The notes: generated by a model not told the origin, from the letters alone. A stretch of DNA of 64,000 nt from Procambarus clarkii (GCF_040958095.1 NC_091227.1:17441432-17505431); one strand, 5' to 3'; counted from the stretch's first letter, positions 10,827 to 21,861 are shown. Numbers and translations: made by a program.

Positions 10827-10965
10827 TTTGAGTGGGAATGTTGCTGGCGAGCTGCTCCTGTATGTCGTCTGCTGGTCCACAACAGTACTGGTGGAGGGCT
10901 AGGGTTCCGGGCCACGGGGACCTCGGTTGCCAGATCCAAACTGCGGTAAGTACCCAATTTGTAAT
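10827..10965 (-). promoter_or_regulatory. Probable 5' UTR/promoter of Asterix
   Basis: Short GC-richer stretch directly upstream of the Asterix start and bounded by the Penelope-like element at about 10970. No TATA box is evident; an acceptor-like ttaccgcag near 10953 could mark an upstream non-coding exon. Confidence 0.4.
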
Positions 10966-11130
10966 AAGAGTAATATATATATATATATTATATATAATGT
11001 ATATATTGTTAAATATGACCGAAAAGGTAAGATTAATAATTCTACCACGAATTTTCTCAATATTTCTTATGTTTCTTTTTTACTGTGGATGGTAATTGAA
11101 AAATCAATTCTCCAAAATTCATTTTTATTT

Positions 11131-11190
11131 CTAGTCTGACGCGAGGCTTGAACGCGTTTCGTAATAACTTGTTACATTTTCAGAGACTTT
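11131..11190 (-). ncRNA. Hammerhead-ribozyme-like motif of the Penelope-like element
   Basis: Read on the minus strand: stem I AGUCU (11188-11184) pairs with AGACU (11137-11133); core box CUGAAAA (11183-11177); stem II GUAA pairs with UUAC; GAAA (11160-11157); stem III CGCG pairs with CGCG (11156-11153 and 11143-11140); then GUC as cleavage triplet ending at 11138. The consensus core is CUGANGA, so this copy has A at the G8 position and a one-base bulge before stem II and is probably inactive. Penelope-like elements are known to carry hammerhead motifs in their terminal repeats, and the position about 210 nt past the stop codon fits. Confidence 0.65.
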
Positions 11191-11970
11191 AGTTTATACA
11201 CACACAACTGTAACCTGAGAACACTAAACAGTTTTACTTATGCTAACATTAAACAGCTTGTCTTATATACTCGCATTTGGGTGAGGATGTGTTGCAACAG
11301 TTTTGGAAGAGGTGAACAAACTTTTAACCAACGCAAAACACGGAACAATGGGTATAAATTGGATAAATGAGAGGGAAGAATGGGAGTAACTGCAAAGGGC
11401 CTATTGACCCATACTTCCTCTTGATGCTTCTATATTGGTACGGAGTCTTGAAGTGGGTAGAATATAGTTGTGCATCAATTGGCTGTTGATTGCTGGTGTT
11501 GACTTCTTGATGTGTAGTGCCTCACAGATGTCAAGCTGCCTGCTATCGCTGTATCTATCGATTTCTGTGTTGTTTGTTAAGACTTCTCTGGTGATGGCCT
11601 GGTTGTGGGAAGAGATATGTTTCTTAATGGAGCCCTGTTGCTTATGCATTGTTAATCGCCTGGAAAGAGATGTTGTTGTCTTGCCTATATACTGAGTTCT
11701 TTGAGGCTTACAGTCCCCAAGTGGGCATTCGAAGGTATAGACGACGTTAGTCTCCTTTAAGGCGTTCTGCTTTGTGTCAGGAGAGTTTTTCATGAGTAGG
11801 TTGGCTGTTGTTTTGGTTTTATAGTAAATTGTCAATTGTATCTTCTGATTTTTGTCTGTAGGGATAACGTTCCTATTAACAATATCTTTCAGGACCCTTT
11901 CCTCCGTTTTATGAGCTGTGGAAAAGAAGTTCCTGTAAAATAGTCTAATAGGGGGTACAGGTGTTGTGTT

Positions 11971-12163
11971 GACCAGACCACACACTAGAAATTGAAGGGA
12001 CAATTCGACGTTTCGGTCCGTCCTGGACCATTCTCAAGTCGATTGTCAATCGACAATCGACTTGAGAATGGTCCAGGACGGACCGAAACGTCGTCGTCCC
12101 TTCAATTTCTAGTGTGTGGTCTGGTCAACATACTTCAGCCACGTTATTGTGACTCATCGCCTG
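11971..12163 (+). mobile_element. Foldback retroposon F1, copy 1 (full length)
   Basis: Flanked by a perfect 13-bp duplication CAGGTGTTGTGTT (11958-11970 and 12164-12176). Arms of ~77 bp (11971-12047 and about 12049-12127) are near-perfect inverted complements; each contains cacacactagaaattgaagg and ggaccattctcaagtcgatt in its own orientation. A 36-nt single-copy tail (cttcagccacgttattgtga, ctcatcgcctg) follows the second arm. No coding capacity. Confidence 0.85.
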
Positions 12164-15100
12164 CAGGTGTTGTGTTAGTTGACTCTTCAGAGGTTGCATG
12201 GTGTTTCACCTTCCTTTTTATGATGTCTTCAACGAAACCATTGGAGAAGCCGTTGTTGACTAGGACCTGCCTTACCCTACAGAGTTCTTCATCTACTTGT
12301 TTCCATCCTGAGCTGTGGCTTAGAGCACGGTCGACATAAGCGTAGACAACATTCCCCTTGTACTTGTCTGGGCAGCCAACCCTATGCCCTACCAAGAACC
12401 CACCCGAAGCCGGACAGACACTCACCTGGAGCCCGAACAGTCAAACACCCAGAGCCTGCCAGTTTAGTAAACTGGAGCCTGCCAGTTGAGTGAACCGGAG
12501 CCCGCCAGTTGAGTGAACTGGAACCCGTCAGTTGAGTACCTGGAGCCCGCCCCGAGCCCTACCGAGAACCCATCCCGATCCCTACAGAGAACCCACCCCG
12601 AGCCCGACCAAGAACCTACCCCGAGCCCTACAAAGGTTCCCCAAGCCCGAGAGCCTATCCCGATCCCGAAAGAGCCCACCCCGAGCCTGACCGGGAGCCA
12701 ACCCCAAACCCTACCAAGAACCCACCCCCAAGCACTACCAAGAACCCACCCCCAAGCCCTACCAAGAACCCACCCCCAAGCCCTATCAAGAACCCACCCC
12801 CAAGCCCTACCAAGAACCCAGCCCCAATACCTACCAAGAACCCACCCCAAGCCCTACCAAGAACCCACCCGAAGCCGGACAGACACCCACCTGGAGCCCG
12901 AACAGTCACCCACCCGGAGCCCGACCAGTCAAACACCCGGAGCCCGCCAGTTTAGTAAACCGGAGCCCGCCAGTTGAGTGAACCGGAGCCCGCCAGTTGA
13001 GTGAACTGGAACCCGTCAGTTGAGTACCTGGAGCCCGCCCCGAGCCCTACCGAGAACCCATCCCGATCCCTACAGAGAACCCGCCCCGAGCCCTACCCAT
13101 AACCCACCCCGAGCTCTATAGAGTACCCACCCTGAGCCCGACCAAGAACCTACCCCGAGCCCTACAGAGGTACCCCAAGCCCGAGAGCCTATCCCGATCC
13201 CGAAAGAGCCCACCCCGAGCCTGACCGGGAGCCAACCCCAAACCCTACCAAGAACCCACCCCCAAGCCCTACCAAGAACACACCCCCAAGCCCTACCAAG
13301 AACCCACCCCCAAGCCCTATCAAGAACCCAGCCCAAAGCCCTACCAAGAACCCACCCGAAGCCGGACAGACACCCATCTGGAGCCCGAACAGTCACCCAC
13401 CCGGAGCCCGACCAGTCAAACACCCGGAGCCCGCCAGTTTAGTAAACCGGAGCCCGCCAGTTGAGTGAACCGGAGCCCGCCAGTTGAGTGAACTGGAACC
13501 CAGTCAGTTGAGTACCTGGAGCCCGCCCCGAGCCCTACCGAGAACCCACCCTGAGCCCGACCAAGAACCTACCCCGAGCCCTACAGAGGTTCCCTAAGCC
13601 CGAGAGCCTATCCCGATCCCGAAAGAGCCCACCCCGAGCCCTACCGAGAACCCACCCCCCAAGCCCTACCGAGAACCCACCCCCCAAGCCCTACCGAGAA
13701 CCCACCCCCCAAGCCCTACCGAGAACCCACCCCCCAAGCCCTACCTGAGAACCCACCCCCCAAGCCCTACCGAGAACCCACCCTCCCAAGCCCTACCGAG
13801 AACCCACCCCCCCAAGCCCTACCGAGAACCCACCCCCCAAGCCCTACCGAGAACCCACCCCCCAAGCCCTACCGAGAACCCACCCCCCAAGCCCTACCGA
13901 GAACCCACCCCCCAAGCCCTACCGAGAACCCACCCCCAAGCCCTACCGAGAACCCACCCCCCAAGCCCTACCGAGAACCCACCCCTCAAGCCCTACCGAG
14001 AACCCACCCCCAAGCCCTACCGAGAACCCAGCCCCAAAGCCCTACCAAGAACCCAGCCCTAATACCTACCAAGAACCCACCCCAAGCCCTACCAAGAACC
14101 CACCCGAAGCTGGACAGACACCCACCTGGAGCCCGAACAGTCACCCACCCGGAGCCCGACCAGTCAAACACCCGGAGCCCGCCAGTTTAGTAAACCGGAG
14201 CCCGCCAGTTGAGTGAACCGGAGCCCGCCAGTTGAGTGAACTGGAACCCGTCAGTTGAGTACCTGGAGCCCGCCCCGAGCCCTACCGAGAACCCACCCTG
14301 AGCCCGACCAAGAACCTACCCGAGCCCTACAGAGGTTCCCCAAGCCCGAGAGCCTATCCTGATCCCGAAAGAGCCCACCCCGAGCCCTACTGAGAACCCA
14401 CCCCCCAAGCCCTACCGAGAACCCACCCCCCAAGCCCTACCGAGAACCCACCCCAAGCCCTACCAAACCCACCCCAAGCCCTACCAAAACCCACCCCCAA
14501 GCCCTACCAAGAACCCAGCCCTAATACCTACCAAGAACCCACCCCAAGCCCTACCAAGAACCCACCCGAAGCTGGACAGACACCCACCTGGAGCCCGAAC
14601 AGTCACCCACCCGGAGCCCGACCAGTCAAACACCCGGAGCCCGCCAGTTTAGTAAACCGGAGCCCGCCAGTTGAGTGAACCGGAGCCCGCCAGTTGAGTG
14701 AACTGGAACCCGTCAGTTGAGTACCTGGAGCCCGCCCCGAGCCCTACCGAGAACCCACCCTGAGCCCGACCAAGAACCTACCCCGAGCCCTACAGAGGTT
14801 CCCCAAGCCCGAGAGCCTAACCCGATCCCGAAAGAGCCCACCCCGACCCCTACCGAGAACCAACCTCCCAAGCCCTACCGAGAACCCCCCCCCCCCCAAG
14901 CCCTACCGAGAACCCACCCCCCCAAGCCCTACCGACAACCCACCCCCCAAGCCCTACCGAGAACCCACCCCCAAGCCCTACCGACAACCCACCCCCCAAG
15001 CCCTACCGAGAACCCCCCCCCAAGCCCTACCGAGAACCCACCCCCCCAAGCCCTACCGACAACCCACCCCCCAAGCCCTACCGAGAACCCACCCCCAAGC

Positions 15101-18100
15101 CCTACCGAGAACCCACCCCCCAAGCCCTACCAAGAACCCAGCCCTAATACCTACCAAGAACCCACCCCAAGCCCTACCAAGAACCCACCCGAAGCTGGAC
15201 AGACACCCACCTGGAGCCCGAACAGTCACCCACCCGGAGCCCGACCAGTCAAACACCCGGAGCCCGCCAGTTTAGTAAACCGGAGCCCGCCAGTTGAGTG
15301 AACCGGAGCCCGCCAGTTGAGTGAACTGGAACCCGTCAGTTGAGTACCTGGAGCCCGCCCCGAGCCCTACCGAGAACCCACCCTGAGCCCGACCAAGAAC
15401 CTACCCCGAGCCCTACAGGGGTTCCCCAAGCCCGAGAGCCTATCCTGATCCCGAAAGAGCCCACCCCGAGCCCTACTGAGAACCCACCCCCCAAGCCCTA
15501 CCGAGAACCCACCCCCCAAGCCCTACCGAGAACCCACCCCCCAAGCCCTACCAAAACCCACCCCCAAGCCCTACCAAAACCCACCCCCAAGCCCTACCAA
15601 GAACCCAGCCCTAATACCTACCAAGAACCCACCCCAAGCCCTACCAAGAACCCACCCGAAGCTGGACAGACACCCACCTGGAGCCCGAACAGTCACCCAC
15701 CCGGAGCCCGACCAGTCAAACACCCGGAGCCCGCCAGTTTAGTAAACCGGAGCCCGCCAGTTGAGTGAACCGGAGCCCGCCAGTTGAGTGAACTGGAACC
15801 CGTCAGTTGAGTACCTGGAGCCCGCCCCGAGCCCTACTGAGAACCCACCCTGAGCCCGACCAAGAACCTACCCCGAGCCCTACAGAGGTTCCCCAAGCCC
15901 GAGAGCCTAACCCGATCCCGAAAGAGCCCACCCCGACCCCTACCGAGAACCCACCCCCCTAAGCCCTACCGAGAACCCACCCCCCCAAGCCCTACCGAGA
16001 ACCCACCCCCCCCAAGCCTTACCGAGAACCCACCCCCCCAAGCCCTACCGAGAACCCACCCCCAAGCCCTACCGAGAACCCACCCCCCAAGCCCTACCGA
16101 GAACCCAGCCCTAATACCTACCAAGAACCCACCCCAAGCCCTACCAAGAACCCACCCGAAGCTGGACAGACACCCACCTGGAGCCCGAACAGTCACCCAC
16201 CCGGAGCCCGACCAGTCAAACACCCGGAGCCCGCCAGTTTAGTAAACCGGAGCCCGCCAGTTGAGTGAACCGGAGCCCGCCAGTTGAGTGAACTGGAACC
16301 CGTCAGTTGAGTACCTGGAGCCCGCCCCGAGCCCTACCGAGAACCCACCCTGAGCCCGACCAAGAACCTACCCCGAGCCCTACAGAGGTTCCCCAAGCCC
16401 GAGAGCCTAACCCGATCCCGAAAGAGCCCACCCCGACCCCTACCGAGAACCAACCTCCCAAGCCCTACCGAGAACCCACCCCCCCAAGCCCTACCGAGAA
16501 CCCACCCCCCAAGCCCTACCAAAACCCACCCCCAAGCCCTACCAAGAACCCAGCCCTAATACCTACCAAGAACCCACCCCAAGCCCTACCAAGAACCCAC
16601 CCGAAGCTGGACAGACACCCACCTGGAGCCCGAACAGTCACCCACCCGGAGCCCGACCAGTCAAACACCCGGAGCCCGCCAGTTTAGTAAACCGGAGCCC
16701 GCCAGTTGAGTGAACCGGAGCCCGCCAGTTGAGTGAACTGTAACCCGTCAGTTGAGTACCTGGAGCCCGCCCCGAGCCCTACCGAGAACCCACCCTGAGC
16801 CCGACCAAGAACCTACCCCGAGCCCTACAGAGGTTCCCCAAGCCCGTGAGCCTAACCCGATCCCGAAAGAGCCCACCCTGACCCCTACCGAGAACCAACC
16901 TCCCAAGCCCTACCGAGAACCCCCCCCCCAAGCCCTACCGAGAATCCACCCCCCCCCAAGCCCTACCGAGAACCCACCCCCCAAGCCCTACCGAGAACCC
17001 CCCCCCCAAGCCCTACCGAGAACCCCCACCCCCCCCAAGCCCTACCGAGAACCCCCCCCAAGCCCTATCGAGAACCCACCCCCCCAAGCCCTACCGAGAA
17101 CCCACTCCCCCAAGCCCTAACGAGAACCCACCCCCCAAGCCCTACCGAGAACCCACCCCCCCAAACCCTACCAAGAACCCCCCCCCCCCAAACCCTACCG
17201 AGAACCCACCCCCCAAGCCCTACCGAGAACCCAGCCCAAAGCCCTACCGAGAACCCAGCCCCAATACCTACCAAGAACCCACCCCAAGCCCTACCAAGAA
17301 CCCACACGAAGCTGGACAGACACCCACCTGGAGCCCGAACAGTCACCCACCCGGAGCCCGACCAGTCAAACACCCGGAGCCCGCCAGTTTAGTAAACCGG
17401 AGCCCGCCAGTTGAGTGAACCGGAGCCCGCCAGTTGAGTGAACTGGAACCCGTCAGTTGAGTACCTGGAGCCCGCCCCGAGCCCGCCCCGAGAACTCACC
17501 CTGAGCCCGACCAAGAACCTACCCCGAGCCCTACAGAGGTTCCCCAAGCCCGAGAGCCTATCCCGATCCCGAAAGAGCCCACCCCGAGCCCTACCGAGAA
17601 CCCACCCCCCAAGCCCTACCGAGAACCCACCCCCCAAGCCCTACCGAGAACCCACCCCCCAAGCCCTACCGAGAACCCACCCCCCAAGCCCTACCGAGAA
17701 CCCAGCCCCAAGCCCTACCGAGAACCCAGCCCCAAGCCCTACCGAGAACCCAGCCCCAAGCCCTACCGAGAACTCAGCCCCAAGCCCTACCGAGAACCCA
17801 CCCCCAAGCCCTACCGAGAACCCACCCCAAGCCCTACCGAGAACCCACCCCCAAGCCCAACCGAGAACCCACCCCAAGCCCTACCGAGAACCCACCCCCA
17901 AGCCCTACCGAGAACCCACCCGAAGCCGGACAGACACCCACCTGGAGCCCGAACAGTCACCCACCCGGAGCCCGACCAGTCAAACACCCGGAGCCCGCCA
18001 GTTTAATAAACCGGAGCCCGCCAGTTGAGTGAACCGGAGCCCGCCAGTTGAGTGAACTGGAACCCGTCAGTTGAGTACCTGGAGCCCGCCCCGAGCCCTA

Positions 18101-19290
18101 CCGAGAACCCACCCCGAGCCCTACCAAGAACCCACCCCGAGCCCTACAGAGAACCCAACCCCCCCCCCGAGCCCTACCAAGAACCCCCCCCCCCCCGAGC
18201 CCTACCAAGAACCCACACCTCCCCGAGCCCTACCAAGAACCCACACCCCCCCCCCCGAGCCCTACCAAGAACCCACACCCCCCCCCGAGCCCTACCAAGA
18301 ACCCACACCACCCCGAGCCCTACCAAGAACCCACACCCCCCCGAGCCCTACCAAGAACCCACACCCCCCCGAGCCCTACCAAGAACCCACACCCCCCCGA
18401 GCCCTACCAAGAACCCACACCCCCCCAATCCCTACCAAGAACCCACACCCCCCAAGCCCTACCAAGTACCCAGACACCCCCAAGCCCTACCAAGAACCCA
18501 CACCCCCCCAAGCCCTACCAAGAACCCACACCCCCCAAGCCCTACCAAGAACCCACACCCCCCCAAGCCCTACCAAGAACCCACACCCCCCCAAGTCCTA
18601 CCAAGAACCCCCCCCCCCCAAGTCCTACGAAGAACCCACACCCCCCCAAGCCCTACCAAGTACCCACACCCCCCCAAGCCCTACCAAGTACCCACACCCC
18701 CCCAAGCCCTACCAAGAACCCACACCCCCCCCAAGCCCTACCAAGTACCCAGACCCCCCCAAGCCCTACCAAATACCCACACCCCCCCAAGCCCTACCAA
18801 GAACCCACACCCCCCCAAGCCCTACCAAGAACCCACACCCCCCCAAGCCCTACCAAGTACCCAGACCCCCCCAAGCCCTACCAAATACCCACACCCCCCC
18901 AAGCCCTACCAAGAACCCACACCCCCCCCCCCCCAAGCCCTACCAAGAACCCACACCCCCCCAAGCCCTACCAAGAACCCACACCCCCCCATGCCCTACC
19001 AAAAACCCACCCCCCCCAAGCCCTACCAAGAACCCACACCCCCCCAAGTCCTACCAAGAACCCACACCCCCCCCCCAAGTCCTACCAAGAACCCCCCCCC
19101 AAGCCCTACCAAGAACCCCCCCCCCAAGCCCTACCAAGTACCCACACCCCCCCCCCAAGCCCTACCAAGTACCCACACCCCCCCCCAAACCCTACCAAGA
19201 ACCCACACCCCCCAAGCCCTAACAAGAACCCACCCGAAGCCGGACAGACACCCACCCAGAGCCCGCCAGTTGAGTACCTATAGCCTGGCC

Positions 19291-19815
19291 GGAGCCCCGA
19301 CCGACAACCCACCCCGGAGCCCCGACCGACAACCCACCCCGGAGCCCCGACCGACAACCCACCCCGGAGCCCCGACCGACAACCCACCCCGGAGCCCCGA
19401 CCGACAACCCACCCCGGAGCCCCGACCGACAACCCACCCCGGAGCCCCGACCGACAACCCACCCCGGAGCCCCGACCGACAACCCACCCCGGAGCCCCGA
19501 CCGACAACCCACCCCGGAGCCCCGACCGACAACCCACCCCGGAGCCCCGACCGACAACCCACCCCGGAGCCCCGACCGACAACCCACCCCGGAGCCCCGA
19601 CCGACAACCCACCCCGGAGCCCCGACCGACAACCCACCCCGGAGCCCCGACCGACAACCCACCCCGGAGCCCCGACCGACAACCCACCCCGGAGCCCCGA
19701 CCGACAACCCACCCCGGAGCCCCGACCGACAACCCACCCCGGAGCCCCGACCGACAACCCACCCCGGAGCCCCGACCGACAACCCACCCCGGAGCCCCGA
19801 CCGACAACCCACCCC
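19291..19815. repeat. Homogenised 25-bp tandem array, 21 copies
   Basis: 21 copies of a 25-bp unit (ggagccccgaccgacaaccc + acccc), identical as read, at the right end of the C-rich minisatellite. The uniformity contrasts with the variable units to the left and points to recent expansion. Confidence 0.93.
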
Positions 19816-19836
19816 GGAGCCCCGACAGAGAACCCA

Positions 19837-20066
19837 CTTGGGGCCCGACAGAGAACCCACTTGGGGCCCGACAGAGAACCCACTTGGGGCCCGACAGAGA
19901 ACCCACTTGGGGCCCGACAGAGAACCCACTTGGGGCCCGACAGAGAACCCACTTGGGGCCCGACAGAGAACCCACTTGGGGCCCGACAGAGAACCCACTT
20001 GGGGCGCGACAGAGAACCCACTTGGAGCCCGACAGAGAACCCACTTGGAGGCCGACAGAGAACCCA
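19837..20066. repeat. 23-bp tandem array, 10 copies
   Basis: Ten copies of a 23-bp unit (cttggggcccgacagagaac + cca). The first seven are identical; the last three carry single changes. The unit shares gagaaccca and gcccgac with the neighbouring arrays, so it derives from the same ancestor. Confidence 0.92.
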
Positions 20067-20071
20067 CCCCG

Positions 20072-20700
20072 CGCCCAACCTTTCATGGAGAAAATTGAAC
20101 ACCAGGCGACAAAAATAATTGCAGAATGAGGTCTAGTTTCATACCATGAACGGTTGAGGGTCACAGGGCTAACAACACTGCAAACTAGGCATGCCAGGAT
20201 GGATCTCACCGAAACTATTAAAATATCGACTTGAATCGACTTGAGAATGGTCCAGGACGGACCGAAACTCTTCGTCCCTTCAACTTCTAGTGTGTGGTCT
20301 GGTCAACATACTTCAGCCACGTTATTGTGACTCATCGCCTGCCTATTCAAATATTGAACAGTTTCGAAGATATGGATCCAGAGAACAACTTCAAAAGGTC
20401 AGATGGAACACAAACAAGGAACAACGGTTTCAAGTCCAACAAGCCGCAGTGTAGGACTGAAAACATAAGCTATATTTTCACCCACAGGGTTATAAACCCA
20501 TGGAACCGCCTATACCATATTATATATGAGGGGCTACTAAATAAAATTAAAGCACAAGCATGTTCACCTAATATCATTAGCTGACAGGTGAAATAATATG
20601 AAAGTCGGAAACTATTTGATTCTCTTAGAATTTCTACTAATCCTTTCTTTCGTCGAGACCAATAATATGTCAGTGACCCCTCAGATAAATTTCATTTGCA
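20072..20700 (+). mobile_element. LINE-X 3' part with nested foldback copy
   Basis: Coding remnants FMEKIEHQATKIIAE, YHERLRVTGLTTLQTRHARM and ILNSFEDMDPENNFKRSD, then the 3' signature ttataaacccatggaaccgc and tcgtcgagaccaataatatg. The upstream LINE sequence is replaced by the minisatellite. An F1 foldback copy is inserted at 20227-20342. Confidence 0.8.
20227..20342 (+). mobile_element. Foldback retroposon F1, copy 2 (5'-truncated)
   Basis: Contains only the second arm and tail of F1 (cttgagaatggtccaggacg through catcgcctg). It is flanked by a 12-bp duplication with one mismatch (CTATTAAAATAT at 20215-20226, CTATTCAAATAT at 20343-20354) of LINE-X sequence. Loss of the 5' arm with an intact 3' end and target duplication is what target-primed reverse transcription produces. 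Confidence 0.82.
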
Positions 20701-20774
20701 GAAATCAAATTATTCAGACCGTTTCAAAGAAAACGAGTTAGATATACTTTTATATTTTACCTGAATTTACCCGA

Positions 20775-21263
20775 GTCTGCAGTTTAATGCTGATAAATGT
20801 AAAGTTCTGAGGCTAGGTAATGATGATAGAGTTACAAGATACGAGCTTGATGGTGTTGAGATTGCGAAGTCGGATTGCGAAAGGGATCTGGGAGATATGA
20901 TTAGTAAGAATTTAAAACAAAATGATCAATGCCTGAATGTTCGTAATAAGGCAAATAGGACACTGGGATTTATTAATCGAAGCGTTAGTAACAAGACACC
21001 TGGTGTTGTTCTTCAGTTATATCTTGCTCTGGTTAGGTCCCATTTTGTCGATTATGCAGTTCAGTTTTGGTCGCCGTATTATAGAATGGATATAAATTCA
21101 CTTGAACGTGTCCAGCGTAGGATGACTAAGTTAATTCCCCAAATTAGAAATCTTTCATATGAAGAAAGATTAACAAAGCTTAAGTTGCATTCACTGGAAA
21201 GGCGAAGAGTTAGGGGTGACATGATAGAGGATTTACAAGTGGATGAATGGACATAAAGGGGAT
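20775..21263 (+). mobile_element. CR1-like LINE, RT C-terminal region
   Basis: Frames read LQFNADKCKVLRLGN, YELDGVEIAKSDCERDLG, LYLALVRSHFVDYAVQFWSP, ERVQRRMTKLIPQI and LSYEERLTKLKLHSLERR, the end of the RT domain and thumb of CR1-like LINEs. Interrupted by a short insertion at about 21264-21345 and continuing at 21346. Confidence 0.85.
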
Positions 21264-21345
21264 AACAGCCATTACATGCCCTTTCCACTACCACCCACAA
21301 GATGGGTATGGGGTGCATAATAAATGAACTAAACTAACTAACTAA
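21264..21345 (+). mobile_element. Small SINE-like insertion in the LINE
   Basis: tgccctttccactaccaccc, acaagatgggtatggggtgc and ataataaatgaactaaacta with repeated ctaa at the 3' end, absent from the LINE frame that flanks it. A related piece (cacatgatgggtatgggatc) lies at about 54020-54050. Confidence 0.5.
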
Positions 21346-21612
21346 AAAGTATCAACACAAGACAGAACACGAAACAATGGGTATAAATTGGATAAGTTTA
21401 GATTTAGGAAAGACTTGGGTAAATACTGGTTCGGTAACAGGGTTGTTGATTTGTGGAACCAATTACCGCGTAACGTGGTGGAGATGGGGTCCCTCGATTG
21501 TTTCAAGCGCGGGTTGGACATGTATATGAGTGGGATTGGGTGGTTATAGATAGGAGCTGCCTCGTATGGGCCAATATGCCTTCTGCAGTTACCTTGTTCT
21601 TATGTTCTTATG
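21346..21612 (+). mobile_element. CR1-like LINE 3' end
   Basis: Continuation of the LINE: cgaaacaatgggtataaatt, gtttagatttaggaaagact, gtggaaccaattaccgcgta, cctcgtatgggccaatatgc, ending in two copies of ttcttatg, the 3' terminal repeat of this family. Confidence 0.8.
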
Positions 21613-21790
21613 ATTCACTAACACTAGTGGCCTCGACGAAGACAGGAAGCCGCTTCTTGTTAGAAGCCGGCGGCCTTTCAAAGGTCCCCCCATTTATTTT
21701 GATGATTTTTTTCACGCTAGATCTTAAAATTCAACAGTGTTTTGACATTTACGGCTTCGGCGGGTAGGTAGTTCCATGGGTTTATAACTG
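21613..21790 (-). mobile_element. LINE-X 3' end
   Basis: Reverse orientation of the LINE-X signature (actagtggcctcgacgaaga, cggcttcggcgggtaggtag, gttccatgggtttataactg on the plus strand), abutting the CR1-like LINE end. Confidence 0.72.
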
Positions 21791-21861
21791 CATTAAGCAT
21801 TGTAGGTGGAGGTAGACTATATACTCACGCGTACCTCCCAACGGCTCAGATATATTTGAGA

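Larger units (their letters stand above)
10975..12380 (-). mobile_element. Penelope-like element, 3' part, broken, with nested foldback insertion
   Basis: The minus-strand frame 12003-11401 carries a GIY-YIG endonuclease region (VVYTFECPLGDC, QYIGKTTTSLSRRLTMHK, RQLDICEALHIKKSTPAIN), and the segment at about 12345-12180 the linker before it (SSGWKQVDEELCRVRQVL). GIY-YIG after RT is typical of Penelope-like elements. A 193-bp foldback element (11971-12163) is inserted between them with a 13-bp target duplication. A hammerhead-like fold lies downstream of the frame (11131-11190). The RT part is missing, replaced by the minisatellite beginning at about 12381. Remaining sequence down to the TA run at about 10975 is the 3' untranslated end. 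Confidence 0.82.
12381..20066. repeat. 7.7-kb C-rich minisatellite with higher-order structure
   Basis: Basic units are 21-25 bp of the type aagccctaccgagaaccc plus a variable run of cac and 3-9 C, with cgagccc and gaag variants. About eleven times the array is punctuated by a ~105-bp linker made of 23-bp units (cagttgagtgaaccggagcc + cgc), seen at about 12463, 12950, 13437, 14187, 14648, 15269, 15738, 16241, 16680, 17386 and 18000; spacing varies from ~440 to ~750 bp with basic-unit number. Long frames (e.g. 18052-20118) arise because the units lack stops in several frames on both strands; they are not evidence of a protein. The minus strand is dense in GGG runs. Confidence 0.93.

Noticed and set aside
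11971-12163. Hammerhead ribozyme in the foldback element (ccgaaacgtcgtc resembles GAAAC...GUC)
   Set aside because: No CUGANGA-like core box is present in either arm at the needed position, and stem III cannot form.
12381-20066. CRISPR-like or centromeric satellite array
   Set aside because: Units are contiguous without unique spacers, and the organism is a eukaryote; there is no evidence for centromere function.
18052-20118. 688-codon proline-rich protein, and matching glycine-rich frames on the other strand
   Set aside because: The frames arise because 21-25 bp repeat units contain no stops in several frames on both strands; unit lengths are not multiples of three and the frame drifts through all registers. 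No introns, promoter or non-repetitive domain.
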